From: Desulfobacteraceae bacterium
Lineage (GTDB): Bacteria; Desulfobacterota; Desulfobacteria; Desulfobacterales; Desulfosalsimonadaceae
Assembly: GCA_014237465.1 (NCBI GenBank)
Contig: JABZFM010000006.1
Span: 186,001 to 250,000, forward strand
Direction of reading: 5' to 3'
Length of the DNA stretch: 64,000 nucleotides
In this document: positions 52,828 to 62,918 of the stretch, piece after piece
Layout: each line of letters begins with the position of its first letter
Numbering within the stretch: the stretch's first letter is position 1
Notes under the pieces: model-generated
The model's input: only the letters and a program-made list of their open reading frames with translations
What the model was told of the DNA's origin: nothing
Databases searched by the model: none
Translations under genes and position numbers: made by a program

Positions 52828-55164
52828 TTAGAATCCCTTGAACGGGTTTGGTCCAAGATCTTCAACCATTTCAACAAAGTCATTGATAATCTTGGGGAGC
52901 TTATCATAATCATCAATGGCCACTTCAAACTGTGCAACCCGTTCTTCCTCAAGCGCAAGGCTCGACAATGCCTCACCGATTTTCTTCATCCGAATATCCG
53001 CCAGTTCACTCCCTTTGACAAAGTGGCACTGATAATCATCCCCATGCTTGCATCCCAGCAGGAAAACACCATCCATGCCCTGCGCCATGGCATCCTTAAT
53101 CCAGATCACATTTACGGAACCCAGGCATCGAACCGGAATCAGACGAACATCGGCGGAATAGGACAGGTTATTCAATCCGGCAATATCCAGCGCCGGATAG
53201 GCATCATTTTCACAGACCAGGCCGAGAATCCGAAACGGCGGCTCATCATAATCATCTTCAGACGGTACCTGAACCGCTTTCACCATCGAGCCGATACTGT
53301 CAATATTGTAATCGGCAAACCCGATAATCCGTTCCGGACAGGCCCCCATACAGATTCCACAGCGTCTGCACCGGGTGGGATTCGGTTTTGGGGTTCCTTT
53401 CTCATCATCATCCAAGGCACCAAACGGACATTCCTCCGTGCATCGTTTGCACTGGGTGCATCTCTGAAAAAAGAAGTCCGGAAATGTCATATCTCCGGAT
53501 CGGGGATGGACTGATACGCCCCGGTAGACAGATTCCAGGCACTGGATGGCTTTTAACGCCGCACCGGATGCATCTTCTATTGATTCTTCAACCGTCATGC
53601 TTCGGCGAATGGCACCTGCCGCATAAACGCCGGTCCGCTGGGTTTCATAGGGAAAGCAGATAAAGTTGGAATCCGCGTATCCGTCATAAAGATCATTATC
53701 ACGGAATCCCGGGCCCTGCCGATATGCCAGGTTCACCACCGGGCTATCAACCGTGACCGGCACCATACCGGTGGCAAGAACCACCATGTCGGCATTCACC
53801 TGAATGCTTTCACCCAGCAGCGTATCACTGGCCTCGATTGCCAGCCTGCTTCCGCTTTTGGAAACACCGGTCACATCGCCTTTTGTCAGGAAAATACCGG
53901 GTGTCTGCTGAATGTTTTTATAAAAATTCTCAGACAGGCCCGGTGTCCGCATATGCTGATAAAATACATAGGCTTTCCCATCATCATAATCGTCACACAC
54001 ATATTTTGCCTGTTTCAATGCCACCAGGCTGGTGACCGAGCCGGTATAAGCGAAATCTGAATCATCGCCGTTACCAGGGCTCTGGATAAACACGACGGAC
54101 TTGGCTTCTTTTCCGTCAGACGGACGAACGATCTTGCCTTTTGCCGCAATTTCCTCAAACTCGTAATTGGTCACCACATTGGGTACCTGGCCCAGCCCGA
54201 GATGATCAAACTCACCTTCTTCGGGCTGATACGGCCGCCAACCGGCAGCCAGGATGACCGCGCCGAAATTTTCGCCAGCCGGGTCCAGCTGAAGGATATC
54301 TTGTCTGCCTTCGTTGTATTCCAGATATTTCGCATGCTGTACTTCCACATCCAGATCTTTGCCGTTTTCATCCACTTTCATGTCATCCGGCAGGGGAAAG
54401 GGAACGTCAAACTCGATCTTTTCACCCGGCTTTTTCATTGTGACCGTGAAATTACCCGGTTCGCCGGCGATACGGGCGACTTCTGTTTCCGTTTTCACCG
54501 TGATTTTATCGTTTGCTTCAACCGCCGCGATTTTATCGGCGACCACGGTCGGAATCAGATTTTCATAAGGCGCGGAAACCGGCAGCTGCTGACGCCACTT
54601 TGCCGCATTTCCCCCAAGTTGTGCTTCTTTTTCCACGATGGTGACTTCATAACCCGTCTTTGCCGCATCAAGTGCTGCCGACATGCCGGTCACACCACCG
54701 CCGAGCACCAGGATTTTTTTGGTAAAATTTTCAAGCACATAGGGTTCCGGTAGATTAACTTTTTCGACCTTGGCCATGCCCATGCGCAGGTAATCTTCAG
54801 CCATCATCTGAACACGATCAAATTTTTCCTCGTCTTCTTTTTCCTCTTCCGTTAATGCCGGAAATTCAGAACGGGGATGTGACCATACCACACCTTCCCT
54901 GATATTTACCCGGTCAACGATGCAGCCGTCAAAACGGAACACATCATAGTTGACGCGGCGGGAGCATGCGGCCAGCACCAGCGTGTTTGTCCCTTTTTCT
55001 TCGATATCCTTTTTGAGTAGTTCAACACCTTCCTTGCCGCAAAGAAACGGGTGGGATTGACAGGAAAGCCCTTCCTCTTCAGCGACATCACTAAGACTTT
55101 TTATGTCAAGGGCATCACCGATGCCGCAGCCTGTGCAGATATATACACCATATTTTTTATCCAT
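52828..55164 (-). CDS. qmoB: QmoB, HdrA-like flavin and iron-sulfur subunit
   Basis: The 778-residue protein is HdrA-like. It opens with YGVYICTGCGIGDALD and has FAD-binding ILVLGGGVTGMSAALDAA near residue 150. Two ferredoxin motifs (CTQCKRCTEECP and CRRCGICMGACP) follow near residue 590. A C-terminal MvhD-like domain has CLGSVNVIWIKDAMAQG and LLGCKHGDDYQCH. It relays electrons within the Qmo complex in the cytoplasm. It starts 10 bp after qmoA on the minus strand. Confidence 0.97.
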   Translation of the reverse strand: MDKKYGVYICTGCGIGDALDIKSLSDVAEEEGLSCQSHPFLCGKEGVELLKKDIEEKGTNTLVLAACSRRVNYDVFRFDGCIVDRVNIREGVVWSHPRSEFPALTEEEKEDEEKFDRVQMMAEDYLRMGMAKVEKVNLPEPYVLENFTKKILVLGGGVTGMSAALDAAKTGYEVTIVEKEAQLGGNAAKWRQQLPVSAPYENLIPTVVADKIAAVEANDKITVKTETEVARIAGEPGNFTVTMKKPGEKIEFDVPFPLPDDMKVDENGKDLDVEVQHAKYLEYNEGRQDILQLDPAGENFGAVILAAGWRPYQPEEGEFDHLGLGQVPNVVTNYEFEEIAAKGKIVRPSDGKEAKSVVFIQSPGNGDDSDFAYTGSVTSLVALKQAKYVCDDYDDGKAYVFYQHMRTPGLSENFYKNIQQTPGIFLTKGDVTGVSKSGSRLAIEASDTLLGESIQVNADMVVLATGMVPVTVDSPVVNLAYRQGPGFRDNDLYDGYADSNFICFPYETQRTGVYAAGAIRRSMTVEESIEDASGAALKAIQCLESVYRGVSVHPRSGDMTFPDFFFQRCTQCKRCTEECPFGALDDDEKGTPKPNPTRCRRCGICMGACPERIIGFADYNIDSIGSMVKAVQVPSEDDYDEPPFRILGLVCENDAYPALDIAGLNNLSYSADVRLIPVRCLGSVNVIWIKDAMAQGMDGVFLLGCKHGDDYQCHFVKGSELADIRMKKIGEALSSLALEEERVAQFEVAIDDYDKLPKIINDFVEMVEDLGPNPFKGF

Positions 55165-55174
55165 GGTTAACCTC

Positions 55175-56455
55175 CTATCTCCTCACCAGGGTTTGAATCG
55201 CCTTTAACGCCATACCGGTCGCATTCTGGTTTGACGATACCACATCAGCCGGTTTATTGGCACAGCCTGCAGCGAACATACCACCTTGTTCAAAATCATT
55301 AATGATAAACCCGTCTTCCGTATATTTAAGATCAGCAGCAGGAAGCTTTGCATCTGCGGCTGTGGGCTGCATGCCGGTGGCAAGGACTACCATGTCCACT
55401 GTTTCACGAACTTTTTCTCCGGTAACGGCATTTTCAGCAACCACGGTAATTTGATTGTTATCCGCCGCCTGTTCCACTTCCGCGACTTTGCCCTTAATAA
55501 AAAAGACGTTTTCATCTTCTTTAATCTTCTTATAAAATTTTTCATACCGGTAGCCCGGAGCCCGCATATCAATATAGAAAATATAGATCTTGGCTTCCGG
55601 ATAGCGTTCCCGGATATATGTGGCATGCTTTAATGAAGCCATACAGCAGATATAGGAACAATACGGCAGATGGTTCTCGTCACGGGAACCGGCACACTGT
55701 ACAAATGCCACACTTTCCGGTTCTTTATCATCCGAGGGACGGACAATTTTGCCCTTGGTCGGCCCGTTGGGCGCGGCAAGTCTTTCCAGCATCATGTTGG
55801 TGATGATGTTCGGATACCGTCCAAAACCAAGATTGTCGATTTTTGAAGCATCATAGGGTTCCCATCCGGTTGCCCAGACGATGGCGCCGACGTTCAGATC
55901 AATGGTCTTGGCCTGCATTTCCAGGTCGATCGCATCATACTTGCAGGCTTCGGCGCAGCGCTTGGCATCTTCGGTTCCGATGATCTGGGGCGATATCACA
56001 TATCGTGCCGGAAATGCCATTTCATGGGACAGATACGCACCTTTTGTTTTATTCAATCCAAAATTGAACTCATTGGGCAATTCCGCCTGGCAGGCATCCG
56101 CACACTCGCCGCAGCTCGTACAGTTTTCATTGACATATCTCGGGTTCAATTTAACTGTTACATTGTAGCTGCCGGGGCTTCCGCTTACTTTTTCAACTTC
56201 AGCCAGCGTAAAAAATTTAATGTTCGGATTGTCTTTAATCCGTCTGAAGTTAATTTCCAGACCACAGGTGGGGGGACACAGCTTTGGAAAATACTGATTC
56301 AGCTGTGCTACTCTTCCGCCCAGATAAGGATTTTTTTCAACGATGAACACTTCGTACCCCACTTCGGCGGCTTCAAGGGCTGTGGTCAACCCACTGATTC
56401 CCCCGCCAACCACCATAATGCTTCCGCTTAAAGGGGCTGATTTGTCTTCAGTCAT
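55175..56455 (-). CDS. qmoA: QmoA, HdrA-like flavoprotein subunit
   Basis: The 426-residue protein is the short HdrA-like subunit. It has the FAD motif IMVVGGGISGLTTALEAA, then CPPTCGLEINFR and CTSCGECADACQ for Fe-S binding, and VDMVVLATGMQP and GMFAAGCANKPADV later. It is believed to contact AprAB directly. It is first in the qmoABC operon. The upstream gap to aprA (about 500 bp) holds a terminator and a repeat element, so qmo probably has its own promoter there. Confidence 0.97.
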   Translation of the reverse strand: MTEDKSAPLSGSIMVVGGGISGLTTALEAAEVGYEVFIVEKNPYLGGRVAQLNQYFPKLCPPTCGLEINFRRIKDNPNIKFFTLAEVEKVSGSPGSYNVTVKLNPRYVNENCTSCGECADACQAELPNEFNFGLNKTKGAYLSHEMAFPARYVISPQIIGTEDAKRCAEACKYDAIDLEMQAKTIDLNVGAIVWATGWEPYDASKIDNLGFGRYPNIITNMMLERLAAPNGPTKGKIVRPSDDKEPESVAFVQCAGSRDENHLPYCSYICCMASLKHATYIRERYPEAKIYIFYIDMRAPGYRYEKFYKKIKEDENVFFIKGKVAEVEQAADNNQITVVAENAVTGEKVRETVDMVVLATGMQPTAADAKLPAADLKYTEDGFIINDFEQGGMFAAGCANKPADVVSSNQNATGMALKAIQTLVRR

Positions 56456-56733
56456 GCTATCCCTCCGTGCATTTAATGTTTCTAATAAAATAACCTTAAA
56501 ATAATTTCTGTATTTTTATTGATACTGCGGGGGTCGCTTCACGCGAAGCCCTTAAATTTATTCGATATTTCGAAATACAACTGTGGCTCGAAACTTAAAA
56601 CCCGACGCCGGACTCAGACAAAATCGTCCCTTACTGATTTCCGGCTCCCAGTTTTAAGATCCCAGACCTTCAGATGCCTTTTTCAGGCCGAAAAAAGCGG
56701 GATGTTTGATCGTCCCGGAAAAAATCAAATTTC
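56456..56733. other. Upstream region of qmoABC
   Basis: This stretch should hold the qmo promoter on the minus strand; no clear consensus was found. Small hairpins are present (GGGTCGCTTC/GAAGC near 56529-56551 and TTCGATATTTCGAA near 56563). Copy C of the hairpin element begins at its right end. Confidence 0.4.
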
Positions 56734-56883
56734 GGCGGCAAAGTATAAAAGTTCACCAATCTCATAAAATTGGCAAGGCGCGCAAATCCTGAGTAATGAT
56801 TCGTACTTAGCGTACAATGAAAAAACGAAGAACGCAACGCAACCCAAAGCTAAAATAGAAGTTGGACTTTTTACGAAGCCATG
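56734..56883. repeat. Intergenic hairpin element (AAGGC...AACGCAG family), copy C
   Basis: It starts GGCGGCAAAGTATAAAAG and ends CTTTTTACGAAGCCATG. The interior has AAGGCGCGCAAATCCTGAG, GATTCGTACTTAGCGTAC and GAAGAACGCAACGCAACC. It lies between the aprA terminator and the qmoA promoter region. Confidence 0.8.
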
Positions 56884-56899
56884 ATGTTTATTAATAAAA

Positions 56900-56931
56900 A
56901 CCTCCAGGTGCCTAAAGCGGCACCTGGAGGT
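56900..56931 (-). terminator. Terminator after aprA
   Basis: ACCTCCAGGTGCC (56900-56912) and GGCACCTGGAGGT (56919-56931) form a perfect 13-bp stem with a 6-nt loop. On the minus strand it is followed by TTTTTATT, giving a strong terminator for aprBA. Confidence 0.93.
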
Positions 56932-56963
56932 ATTGTTAACGACTTATTCGTCGTCGCCTGGGT

Positions 56964-58940
56964 TTAGTCAGGGATGATCTTGGTGTATGGAACTTTCTTC
57001 AGACTCCACTGATTTGTTGCTCTGTCATAAGTAGAGTTTGTGAAGCAAAACCAGTTTTCATCATCCTGTCCCGGATGGTCTGCCTGATAGTAGAAGCCCG
57101 GGTAACGGGTTTCTTTTCTGTACTGGATGTGACGCAGATGCGCTTCAACGGTGTACAGTCTGTGGTAGATTTCCCAAGCTCTCATGAGCTCATGAAGATC
57201 GCCGGCAGCCAGTTTTTCACAGTCAGCGCGCATGGTTTCCAGCAGGTCAAGAACAATCTCAAGATTCTTGCTGGTGGTCATGTAGAATGTTGCGGTGCCT
57301 GCACCATATTCATGGGTGGCTTTCATCATCCGATACATCATTCCGTTGGGTTTGAGGTAATTCGGGTTGATGTCTTCAGCGGTTGTGTACTCAACATTGT
57401 CAAGATACGTTCTGACTGGTTTGTAAACCAGGTCAACCAGCTCTTCCTTGGTCTCTTTGAGGGTCGGTGTGAAATCCGCATTGTCACGGGCAAATTTCGC
57501 CATTTCCTTGGCAACTATTCGTCCTTCCGCATGAGAACCGGAAGAGAACTTGTGACCGGAACATGCGACCCCGTCACCGGAGGTGAACAGACCGGCAATT
57601 GTGGTCATTCTGTTGTAGACTTTGCCATTGTGTTTGATTTTGTATGCATCCGGGACCCAGTCATAATCCGGGCCGGACGTCCAGATACCGCAGCAGCCGG
57701 AGTGAGAACCCAGCAGGTACGGTTCTGTCGGCATAACTTCGGAATTCTTCTTTTCCGGTTCACAGTCCTGGGCACACCACAGGTTGGCCTGACCGCATGT
57801 CATGTCAAGGAAATCTTCCCATGCTTCTGATTCCAGATGCTTGAGTTCTTTCTTGTCCATGGTTTCGCCGAGTGTGGCAAGGGCGGTCACGGTATCCATC
57901 ATAATCGGACCACGGCCTTCTTTCATTTCAAACAGCATCAAATGGTTACGCAGACAGGTCGGTGTAATGGCTGCGGTTCCATAAGGTGCATATTTTTCAA
58001 GCTCTGCTTTGGCAGCATCACCTGCGGCAAAGTTTTCGCCCAGACCGTTCAATGCTTTTGCCTTGAACAGTAGGAACCAGGCGCCAACCGGGCCATATCC
58101 ATCTTTAAAACGAGCCGGGGTGAAACGGTTTTCCATCATGGAAAGTTCAGCACCGGCGCGCAGTGCCATGGTGTATGTGGAACCGGCATTCCATACCGGA
58201 TACCATGCACGACCTTTACCTTCACCAACCGAACGCGGCTGATAAATATTAACCGCGCCGCCGCAGGCAACCATCATGGTTTTACATTTGATGATGTATA
58301 CTTTATTTTCACGAACAGAAAAGCCAACCGCACCGGCAATCTGCCCCGGATTGTTGGCATCGGTGAGCAGTTCAACAATAAAGCATCGCTCAAGAATGTT
58401 GTCATCGCCTATCGCCAGTTTAGCTGCTTCCGCAACAACTCTCTTGTAAGATTCACCGTTGATCATGATCTGCCATTTACCGGTGCGTACCGGGGCTGAA
58501 CCGCCTTTTAAGGTCCCCAGTTTCTGACCTTTTTTACCGTCCAGATTCTTGTTGTCCTCGGTTTTTTTCCAAATGGGCAGGCCCCATTCCTCAAACAGAT
58601 GAACCGAGTCGTCAATGTGACAGCCCAGATCGTAAATCAAATCCTCACGGACAATACCCATCAGGTCGTTGCGAACCATCCGGACATAGTCTTCCACTGA
58701 ATTATCGCCGATATAGGTATTAATAGCGGACAGTCCCTGGGCAACCGCGCCACTTCTTTCCATGGCCGCCTTGTCACACAAAAGAACGGTCTGACCTTCG
58801 CTCATCCATTTTTTGACCTCAAAAGCAGTACCGCAGGCTGCCATACCGCCGCCCACGATCAGAATATCAACTTCACGCTCTTCCACTTCCGGATCTCTTA
58901 CGGCTTTGCGTTCTCCTGTCGGTTTATTTGGTAATGCCAT
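56964..58940 (-). CDS. aprA: Adenylylsulfate reductase subunit alpha
   Basis: The 658-residue flavoprotein reduces adenylyl sulfate to sulfite and AMP in the cytoplasm. FAD binding is at DILIVGGGMAACGTAFEVKK near residue 25. Typical AprA stretches include YEVRMVRNDLMG-like VRMVRNDLMGIVREDLIY, ENRFTPARFKDGYGPVGAW, TPTCLRNHLMLFEMKEGRGP and SGSHAEGRIVAKEMAKF. Length is normal. Codon use is highly biased, as for an abundant enzyme. aprB lies 70 bp upstream on the same strand and the terminator 33 bp downstream. Confidence 0.98.
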   Translation of the reverse strand: MALPNKPTGERKAVRDPEVEEREVDILIVGGGMAACGTAFEVKKWMSEGQTVLLCDKAAMERSGAVAQGLSAINTYIGDNSVEDYVRMVRNDLMGIVREDLIYDLGCHIDDSVHLFEEWGLPIWKKTEDNKNLDGKKGQKLGTLKGGSAPVRTGKWQIMINGESYKRVVAEAAKLAIGDDNILERCFIVELLTDANNPGQIAGAVGFSVRENKVYIIKCKTMMVACGGAVNIYQPRSVGEGKGRAWYPVWNAGSTYTMALRAGAELSMMENRFTPARFKDGYGPVGAWFLLFKAKALNGLGENFAAGDAAKAELEKYAPYGTAAITPTCLRNHLMLFEMKEGRGPIMMDTVTALATLGETMDKKELKHLESEAWEDFLDMTCGQANLWCAQDCEPEKKNSEVMPTEPYLLGSHSGCCGIWTSGPDYDWVPDAYKIKHNGKVYNRMTTIAGLFTSGDGVACSGHKFSSGSHAEGRIVAKEMAKFARDNADFTPTLKETKEELVDLVYKPVRTYLDNVEYTTAEDINPNYLKPNGMMYRMMKATHEYGAGTATFYMTTSKNLEIVLDLLETMRADCEKLAAGDLHELMRAWEIYHRLYTVEAHLRHIQYRKETRYPGFYYQADHPGQDDENWFCFTNSTYDRATNQWSLKKVPYTKIIPD

Positions 58941-59010
58941 ATTACATCCTCCTTAAATATTTATAATTCGCGATTTGTCATTATCTTAGGATTCAAAAAC
59001 TTAAAGACAA

Positions 59011-59445
59011 CTAGATCGTTTGCGGTGTTGACAGTTGGTAGCCATCGGCTTCCTCGGTTGAAAGCAGGCCGCTGTCAAGGTCTTTGCCTTTCAGATCCGG
59101 ATACGCATTTGCAGTTCCTTCCGGAGTCGTCCGAATGGGGAACTTAAAGCGTTTGATGAGGCCGTTTCTGAACTTACAGGTCCACATTACATCCTCGGTA
59201 CCCATCATGGGCATGATGCTGCTTCCCAGCGGCACAAAGTCCGCATACCCTCTAACTTCGATTGCCTGGGTCGGGCAGATTTTTACACAGGAAAAACATT
59301 CCCAGCACTGATCCGGCTCCTGGTTATAGGCCTTCATTGAATTGGGTTCCAGAACCATCAGGTCGTTGGGACAAATATACTCACATGCTGTTTTATCCCC
59401 GCCTTTACATCCGTCGCATTTTTCAGCAATTACGAAACTTGGCAT
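59011..59445 (-). CDS. aprB: Adenylylsulfate reductase subunit beta
   Basis: The 144-residue protein holds two 4Fe-4S clusters, in CDGCKGGDKTACEYICP and CWECFSCVKICP. EVRGYADFVPLGSSIMPM and the C-terminal tail follow that wraps around AprA. It receives electrons from the Qmo complex and passes them to the AprA flavin. It starts after a GGAGG site and leads the aprBA operon. Confidence 0.98.
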   Translation of the reverse strand: MPSFVIAEKCDGCKGGDKTACEYICPNDLMVLEPNSMKAYNQEPDQCWECFSCVKICPTQAIEVRGYADFVPLGSSIMPMMGTEDVMWTCKFRNGLIKRFKFPIRTTPEGTANAYPDLKGKDLDSGLLSTEEADGYQLSTPQTI

Positions 59446-59885
59446 TCTTTACCTCCTATTTAAGTTTAAAGAAAGTGAATAACAATTCCACTTTTATCTA
59501 TACTGTCCAAATCCGATAGTGCCTAAGCTGGCGCACCTCCTTTCTCACTCTTACCAAAAACAAATAATTAGTCATTAAACAAATAATTAGTCATTGTTTG
59601 ATCAATCTATCCTGTCGATCATTTCTATCTTTCTTATTTTTCAATGGTTATGAACCATCGCATTCATATCCACAAATTCAATATACCCAAAAATATCAAA
59701 TGGGTAAGCATTTTCACCATAAAAAATAGAATATTTAACACCCTCCATATTTCTTGTCAAGAGATTTTGGAATATCATTTTTATGAACAGTTACACATAG
59801 TTACAAGTATGATTTTTCGCCATATATAGGTGTAAATTCATCGACATACACAACATATCGTGTATACCCGAACTTTAAAACTGAT
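59446..59885. promoter_or_regulatory. Upstream region of aprBA
   Basis: This 440-bp gap lies between aprB and the end of alr. It holds a perfect tandem repeat (listed separately), a TTGATCAA palindrome near 59598 and long AT-rich tracts. The aprBA promoter is expected here on the minus strand, but a firm -35/-10 could not be chosen. No ORF is supportable. Confidence 0.5.
59558..59595. repeat. Perfect tandem 19-bp repeat upstream of aprBA
   Basis: AAACAAATAATTAGTCATT is present twice without a gap (59558-59576 and 59577-59595). It begins about 113 bp upstream of the aprB start codon, a normal place for a regulator to bind. The 19-bp spacing would place two proteins almost on one face of the DNA. 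Confidence 0.85.
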
Positions 59886-61103
59886 TTACCGGATATACAC
59901 CCGGGAAACCCGATCGGAAACCCCTGTCAGGACTTCGTAACTGATTGTATTTATATGTTTTGCAATATTGTCCGCCCCGATGGACAACTTTTCATGGGGC
60001 CCGAACACCACCACCTCATCACCCATTGCCACGTCCGGGATTTCCCCCACATCCAGCATTGTCTGATCCATGCAAATTCTACCGATCACCGGGGCAAGCC
60101 GGTTGCAAACCAGCATTTTTCCCTTTGAGGATAATAAGCGGCGGTATCCGTCTGCATATCCAATCGAAACCGTGGCAATCACCGTTGGACGGAAAGTTTT
60201 TTCGGTTGCCCCGTAACTTACCGCAAACCCTGAATTCACTTCTTTTAAATGAATAATCCGGGATTTTAACGTCATTGCCGGCAAAATATCAATTTTATTT
60301 GAATAAACAGAGCCTGAAGGATAGTAGCCGTAAACGGATATGCCCGCCCTGACCATATCCAGGTGGGTTTCCGGCATATCAATGATCGCCGCGCTGTTTG
60401 CGGCATGCCGGGTTTTAAATTCTATTCCCTGTTTTTTTAAATGCCCCAGGAATTGATTAAAAATGTCAAACTGCCGAAGGGCCAGAGTTTTATCTGCGGC
60501 ATCCGCTGTCGCAAAATGCGTATAAATCCCCTCCAGATCAATTCCCGGGAGTCTTTTGATCAACTCAACTTCCTTAACGGCATGGTCCGATATATACGGA
60601 CTCTCAGGAGTCCGGCAAAGGTCACAGGGGACAACGCCTAAGCGTCCCATCCCGGTATCCACCTTCAGGTGTGCTTTTATCTTCTGGTTCATGGACTGGG
60701 CCGCATCAGACAACAGGCGAGCTGTTTGATATGACCAGAAAGTCTGTGTCAAATGATAATCAATCAATGCGCCGGCCATTTCCGGCGGCGTGTGCCCGAA
60801 GATAAGAATGGGCACGTCAAGGCCGAACTCCCGGAGTTGAATCGCTTCATTGATCCGTGCCACACCCAGCACATGCGCACCGGCAGATATGACCTGGCCG
60901 GCAACCTCTAATATGCCATGTCCGTAGGCATTTGCCTTCACCACCGCCATCAACCGGCTTGAAGGGCTTAACAAACTCTTTAGCTGTTTGATATTGTGAG
61001 AAATGGACTGTAAGTTAACTTCCGCCCATACATCATCTATTATCACTGGAACCCCACGATTTTTCCCCCCGCAAAACAGGGGTTTGTCTTGATAAGTTTT
61101 CAA
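59886..61103 (-). CDS. alr: Alanine racemase
   Basis: The 405-residue enzyme makes D-alanine for peptidoglycan. The PLP lysine is in MAVVKANAYGHGILEVA near residue 55, and SYGATEKTFRPTVIATVSIG contains the catalytic Tyr. GYADGYRRLLSSKGKML and IGRICMDQTMLDVG match the C-terminal domain. The frame opens at TTG 61103, 6 bp after the comM stop. A GTG about 20 codons later is an alternative start closer to the usual family length. Confidence 0.95.
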   Translation of the reverse strand: MKTYQDKPLFCGGKNRGVPVIIDDVWAEVNLQSISHNIKQLKSLLSPSSRLMAVVKANAYGHGILEVAGQVISAGAHVLGVARINEAIQLREFGLDVPILIFGHTPPEMAGALIDYHLTQTFWSYQTARLLSDAAQSMNQKIKAHLKVDTGMGRLGVVPCDLCRTPESPYISDHAVKEVELIKRLPGIDLEGIYTHFATADAADKTLALRQFDIFNQFLGHLKKQGIEFKTRHAANSAAIIDMPETHLDMVRAGISVYGYYPSGSVYSNKIDILPAMTLKSRIIHLKEVNSGFAVSYGATEKTFRPTVIATVSIGYADGYRRLLSSKGKMLVCNRLAPVIGRICMDQTMLDVGEIPDVAMGDEVVVFGPHEKLSIGADNIAKHINTISYEVLTGVSDRVSRVYIR

Positions 61104-61109
61104 TCAAAT

Positions 61110-62636
61110 TTAAACATTCCGATCCAGGCTCCGGTATTGAACCGCCTCGGCAATATGATCCGCCCGAATGTTTTCATCATCGTCAAGGTCCGCGATGGTC
61201 CGGGCAATTTTTAACACCCGGTTATATGCGCGGGCCGACAGGTTCAGTTTATCAACCGCCGCTTCCAGCAGGTGCGCCGAATCCTGATCAATTGGGCAAA
61301 ACTTCTTTAAATGGCGATTTTTCATTTGCGCGTTGGTCAGAATATTTTCAGCGCCAAACCGCCGGGTTTGATGTTTTCTGGCTTTTGTCACCCGATCACG
61401 AATACCTTCGGAAGATTCTTCAGGAACAGCGTTTCGCAAATCCCGATACGCGACCGGCGGTACTTCGATATGGATATCAATCCGGTCCAGCAACGGGCCG
61501 GAAATTTTATTTCTGTATTTCTGTATCTGGTGAAATGAACAGCGGCACTGCTGTTTTGGATGAGTATAATAGCCGCACGGACAAGGATTCAAAGCTGCAA
61601 TCAGCATAAAACCGGAGGGGTAGGTAATGGATGTTGCCGCACGGGATATGGTCACCCGCCCGTCCTCAAGGGGCTGGCGGAGGGCTTCTAAAACCGGTTT
61701 CTTGAATTCCGCCAGCTCATCTAAAAAAAGGACGCCGTTGTGTGCAAGGCTCACTTCACCCGGCCTCGGGATATTCCCCCCGCCGATCATGCCGGCATCC
61801 GATATGGTATGATGGGGCGCCCTGAAAGGTCTTTTGGTGACAAGGGCCTGGTCCTTTTCGAGCAGCCCTGCAACACTGAAAATTTTCGTGGTTTCAATGG
61901 CTTCTTCAAAGGACATATCCGGAACAATTCCGGAAAACCGCTTGGCCATCATTGTTTTCCCGGAACCGGGAGGCCCGATCATGATCAAATTATGACCGCC
62001 GGCGGCCGCAATCTCCATGGCCCGTTTAACATGCTGCTGGCCCGAAACTTCGAAAAAATCAGATTCCGACAAATGATTTTCATTAAACATATTATTTAAA
62101 TCAAATAATTCCGGACTGATTTGCTTTTCACCGCGGACATAATCCACGGCTTCTGAAAGCGTTTTTACGCCCACAACCGAAATGCCGTCCACCACCGAAG
62201 CTTCCCGGCGGTTGTCATACGGCACCAGGATTGACGAATAATCCAGCCGTTTTGCTTCAATGGCCATGGGAAGCGAACCGTTGACCGGTTTGATCCGGCC
62301 ATCTAACGACAGCTCCCCGATCATCAGGAATCTATCGACTTCTTTTTTCGGAATAATACCGGTTGCCGTAAGAATGCCCATGGCAATGGGCAGGTCAAAA
62401 CCGGTTCCATCTTTTTTAATATTTGCCGGCGCCAGATTGACCGTAATCCGGTCATCCGGAAACGTATAACCGGAGTTATGAATGGCAGCTTTTACCCGTT
62501 CCTTGCTTTCCCGAACGGAAACTTCCGGCAACCCCACGGTGGTAAACGCGGGAAGACCCCGGGCAATATCCACCTCAACTTCCATTAAATATGCATCGAT
62601 TCCGACAACCGCGCTGGTCAAAACCCTGGAAAGCAA
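61110..62636 (-). CDS. comM: YifB/ComM-family magnesium-chelatase-like ATPase
   Basis: The 508-residue protein starts MLSRVLTSAVVGIDAYLMEV, the normal ComM opening, from a TTG at 62636 preceded by AGGGGG. It has an Lon-like N-terminal domain, Walker A IMIGPPGSGKTMMAKR, Walker B GVLFLDELAEF, and the zinc-type segment LNPCPCGYYTHPKQQCRC. ComM helicases help branch migration during natural transformation. It lies 6 bp before alr and the two probably share a transcript. Confidence 0.94.
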   Translation of the reverse strand: MLSRVLTSAVVGIDAYLMEVEVDIARGLPAFTTVGLPEVSVRESKERVKAAIHNSGYTFPDDRITVNLAPANIKKDGTGFDLPIAMGILTATGIIPKKEVDRFLMIGELSLDGRIKPVNGSLPMAIEAKRLDYSSILVPYDNRREASVVDGISVVGVKTLSEAVDYVRGEKQISPELFDLNNMFNENHLSESDFFEVSGQQHVKRAMEIAAAGGHNLIMIGPPGSGKTMMAKRFSGIVPDMSFEEAIETTKIFSVAGLLEKDQALVTKRPFRAPHHTISDAGMIGGGNIPRPGEVSLAHNGVLFLDELAEFKKPVLEALRQPLEDGRVTISRAATSITYPSGFMLIAALNPCPCGYYTHPKQQCRCSFHQIQKYRNKISGPLLDRIDIHIEVPPVAYRDLRNAVPEESSEGIRDRVTKARKHQTRRFGAENILTNAQMKNRHLKKFCPIDQDSAHLLEAAVDKLNLSARAYNRVLKIARTIADLDDDENIRADHIAEAVQYRSLDRNV

Positions 62637-62918
62637 TGGTCCCCCTCTCAATCAGAATTGAAATATAAGCCAGCCTAAATCAATAAAAAAAGGAATGCTT
62701 AAAAACAAAATTATACGCTTTTCATTCATTTAAAAATATGGAATATAACAAAGCCGGTTTAAGAGAACAACGTATAAATATACTCTCAAAACCAAAATAT
62801 CATATGCAGATTGCATTTTTTGATCTGATCGGCTATATTTATATATTAATTCCGTATCCACCCGCTCAATTGACGGTATATGGAATGTATTAAAACTATA
62901 AGGACAATACAAACGAAT

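Noticed and set aside
53023-54753. Several plus-strand frames inside qmoB
   Set aside because: Shadows of qmoB; none shows a domain.
57075-57830. Long antisense reading frame opposite aprA
   Set aside because: Shadow of a strongly biased, highly conserved gene; no ribosome site or family support.
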